A stretch of DNA of 48,006 nucleotides, from contig PKYA01000064.1 of the NCBI GenBank assembly GCA_003133545.1, forward strand, positions 24,759 to 72,764, written 5' to 3'. Positions 46,359 through 48,006 of this stretch are shown here, one piece after another. Position 1 is the stretch's first letter. The number at the start of each line of letters is the position of its first letter. Made by a program: the position numbers and the translations under genes. Source of the DNA: Acidimicrobiaceae bacterium. GTDB lineage: Bacteria > Actinomycetota > Acidimicrobiia > Acidimicrobiales > RAAP-2. The notes under the pieces are model-generated. The model ran no database searches, was not told the DNA's origin, and was given only the letters and a program-made list of their open reading frames with translations.

Positions 46359-48006
46359 TGATGTACTCGCTTGAAACGGCGGCGACCCAGCGTGCCGATA
46401 CCCGTCATCACGACGCCAAGACCAGCCAGCCAGGGAACCAAACCCGACACTCCGGTGAACGCCAGCGAACCACCGTCGCTTCCGCCGGTCGACGAGGTCC
46501 CCGAATCTCCGCTCGATGACGAGTCGTCTGTCGCCACGGCCGCTCCCGTAGCGGTCGTGGTCGTCGCGGACTGCCCGGTCGTCGTGGTCGACGAGGGGGC
46601 GGTCGTGGTCGTCGTGGACTGCCCGGTCGTCGTGGTCGACGAGGGGGCTGTCGTGGTGGTCGTCGTCGTCGAAGATGCCGCCGGCCCGAACGTGACTGTG
46701 ACGGGCAGATTTGTGAGATTCACGTTGTCCGTCGTGTCCTCGGCGGTATAGGTCACTGATTCCGCCGTCGTGTCGGTCACCGTAAAGAGGGCGTTTCCGG
46801 TGCTCGTGCTCGTCCCGTTCACCGTGGTGATGCTGCTCGCGGTGCCTGAAGAAGCGGTCAGGCTCACGTTCTTGCCCGGGACGACATCGCCATCACCGTT
46901 GTAGAGGAGGACGGAGATGGTGGCAGCGGTCGTGCCATCGGCCGGCACGGAACTGGGGCTGACCACCACCGAACAAAAGTCCGCGACCGGCGGTGGGATA
47001 GGGGGGTTGCCAAAGGTCACGACGGCCTCCGAGGTCAACGTAGTGTTGTTGTCCGAAGTATCCGTCGCTTGGAACGTGACGACCTCGGTAGCCGCGTCGA
47101 CGGCGGAGAACGTCGCCTCTCCGGAACCGTTGGTGGTTCCATTGACGGTCGTGATGTGTGCTCCATTGCCCGACGGGAGCGCACTCAGTGTGATGATCTG
47201 GCCCGTAACGGGGTTTCCGAATTCATCGGTCAGGGTGACCGTGAGGGTTGTAGTCGTCGTACCGTCTGCCGGCGGGTTCGTGTTGGACGCGACCACGGTC
47301 GACGACTTCGACCCGGGATCAGGACTCCCTGCGGAATAGACGATGGTGGCGGTCTGGGTGACGATGAGTGCTGGGCTCGGGCTGGTGTCGGTCGCCGAGA
47401 TGGTCACCGTTTCGGCGGCCGTGTCACTCACCTCGAACTGCGCCTGACCGGAGGCGTTGGTGACACCAGCATTAACGGAAGAAAACGGATGCTCCTCGGC
47501 ACTCCCCGAGACCTGGATGGTGACGGTCTGCCCCGGTACGGCCACTCCGAATTGGTCGTCGATCATGACCGTCACCGGCGTTTCGGTCTGCCCATCGGCG
47601 ACCGACTGCGATGAACCGGTAGTGACGGTGGACGTCGCCGCCGAGGGTGCGGAGGCCTGGAACGTGATGGTGGGCATGGTCGAAAGGGGGATGGTGTCAG
47701 TTGAGTCCGTCGCCGTCAGCGTGATCGTCTCGGGGGCGGTGTCGGTGACCTGGAATATGGCCACACCGGAGGAATTCGTGACGTCGGATCCCGTTCCCGA
47801 ACTCGGTTCTCCGACGGTCACCGTATTGCCGGCATTGCCGGTATAGGTCAGGGCGATCGTTCTGCCTTCTACCGGACTGCTCCCCGATGTGAGAAGAGTC
47901 ACCGTGACTTGTGCGCCGTTCCCCGCCAGGGGTGCCACCGAGGGGTTGACGACGACGGTGGAAACCGTCGGGGACACCACGAGCGTCCCGAACGTCACGG
48001 ACGTCG
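46355..48006 (-). CDS. Cell-surface protein with tandem bacterial Ig-like (Big_1/invasin-type) repeats and LAFTG sorting signal; 5' end likely beyond window
   Basis: About four repeats of the form ADGTTxxTxxVxLxDxxGxxVxGxxVTL...TNxSGxAxFxVxDTxxExVTxxAxDTxD...VTFG; C-term GSLAFTGVSGLVPWLAGLGVVMTGIGTLGRRRFKRVHQ. Confidence 0.85.
   Translation of the reverse strand, partial: TSVTFGTLVVSPTVSTVVVNPSVAPLAGNGAQVTVTLLTSGSSPVEGRTIALTYTGNAGNTVTVGEPSSGTGSDVTNSSGVAIFQVTDTAPETITLTATDSTDTIPLSTMPTITFQASAPSAATSTVTTGSSQSVADGQTETPVTVMIDDQFGVAVPGQTVTIQVSGSAEEHPFSSVNAGVTNASGQAQFEVSDTAAETVTISATDTSPSPALIVTQTATIVYSAGSPDPGSKSSTVVASNTNPPADGTTTTTLTVTLTDEFGNPVTGQIITLSALPSGNGAHITTVNGTTNGSGEATFSAVDAATEVVTFQATDTSDNNTTLTSEAVVTFGNPPIPPPVADFCSVVVSPSSVPADGTTAATISVLLYNGDGDVVPGKNVSLTASSGTASSITTVNGTSTSTGNALFTVTDTTAESVTYTAEDTTDNVNLTNLPVTVTFGPAASSTTTTTTTAPSSTTTTGQSTTTTTAPSSTTTTGQSATTTTATGAAVATDDSSSSGDSGTSSTGGSDGGSLAFTGVSGLVPWLAGLGVVMTGIGTLGRRRFKRVHQ
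46568..46663. repeat. Two-copy 48-bp direct tandem repeat within the linker
   Basis: ggactgcccggtcgtcgtggtcgacgagggggc... begins at 46568 and again at 46616; encodes a 16-aa unit (STTTTTAPSSTTTTGQ) twice. Confidence 0.85.

Noticed and set aside
1-48006. Mobile element, prophage or defence island
   Set aside because: No transposase, integrase, att-like repeats, phage structural genes, restriction or toxin-antitoxin genes recognised.

Overview
High-GC actinobacterial-type chromosome segment (possibly Acidimicrobiia-like; this is inferred from protein style only). No rRNA, tRNA, CRISPR array, transposase or phage gene was recognised. Left part (1-30 kb): a split KdpD/KdpE two-component set, a catabolic run (SDR, serine hydrolase, agmatinase-type ureohydrolase, nitroreductase, amidohydrolase, zwf), a copper/redox locus (SigC-like ECF sigma, zinc-finger anti-sigma, DoxX-Sco1 fusion, copper P-type ATPase), a TetR/MFS efflux pair with a clear promoter/operator, assorted metabolic genes, a second stand-alone KdpD sensor domain, and a NitT/TauT-type ABC transporter. 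Right part (30-48 kb) is the most unusual: a long, tightly overlapping minus-strand operon runs Ig-like adhesin -> two small secreted paralogous proteins -> pstC -> pstA -> pstS -> second large PstS-like binding protein -> pstB -> exosortase-family protein -> class E-like sortase. Four of its secreted products, including both binding proteins, end in LAxTG-type sorting signals. Next to it lie a DUF2510-like/GH26-like surface hydrolase and a beta-propeller protein with a PEP-CTERM-like tail. I propose this as a candidate surface-anchored Pst-like system coupled to two different membrane transpeptidases. All family calls are by eye from motifs; no searches were run.
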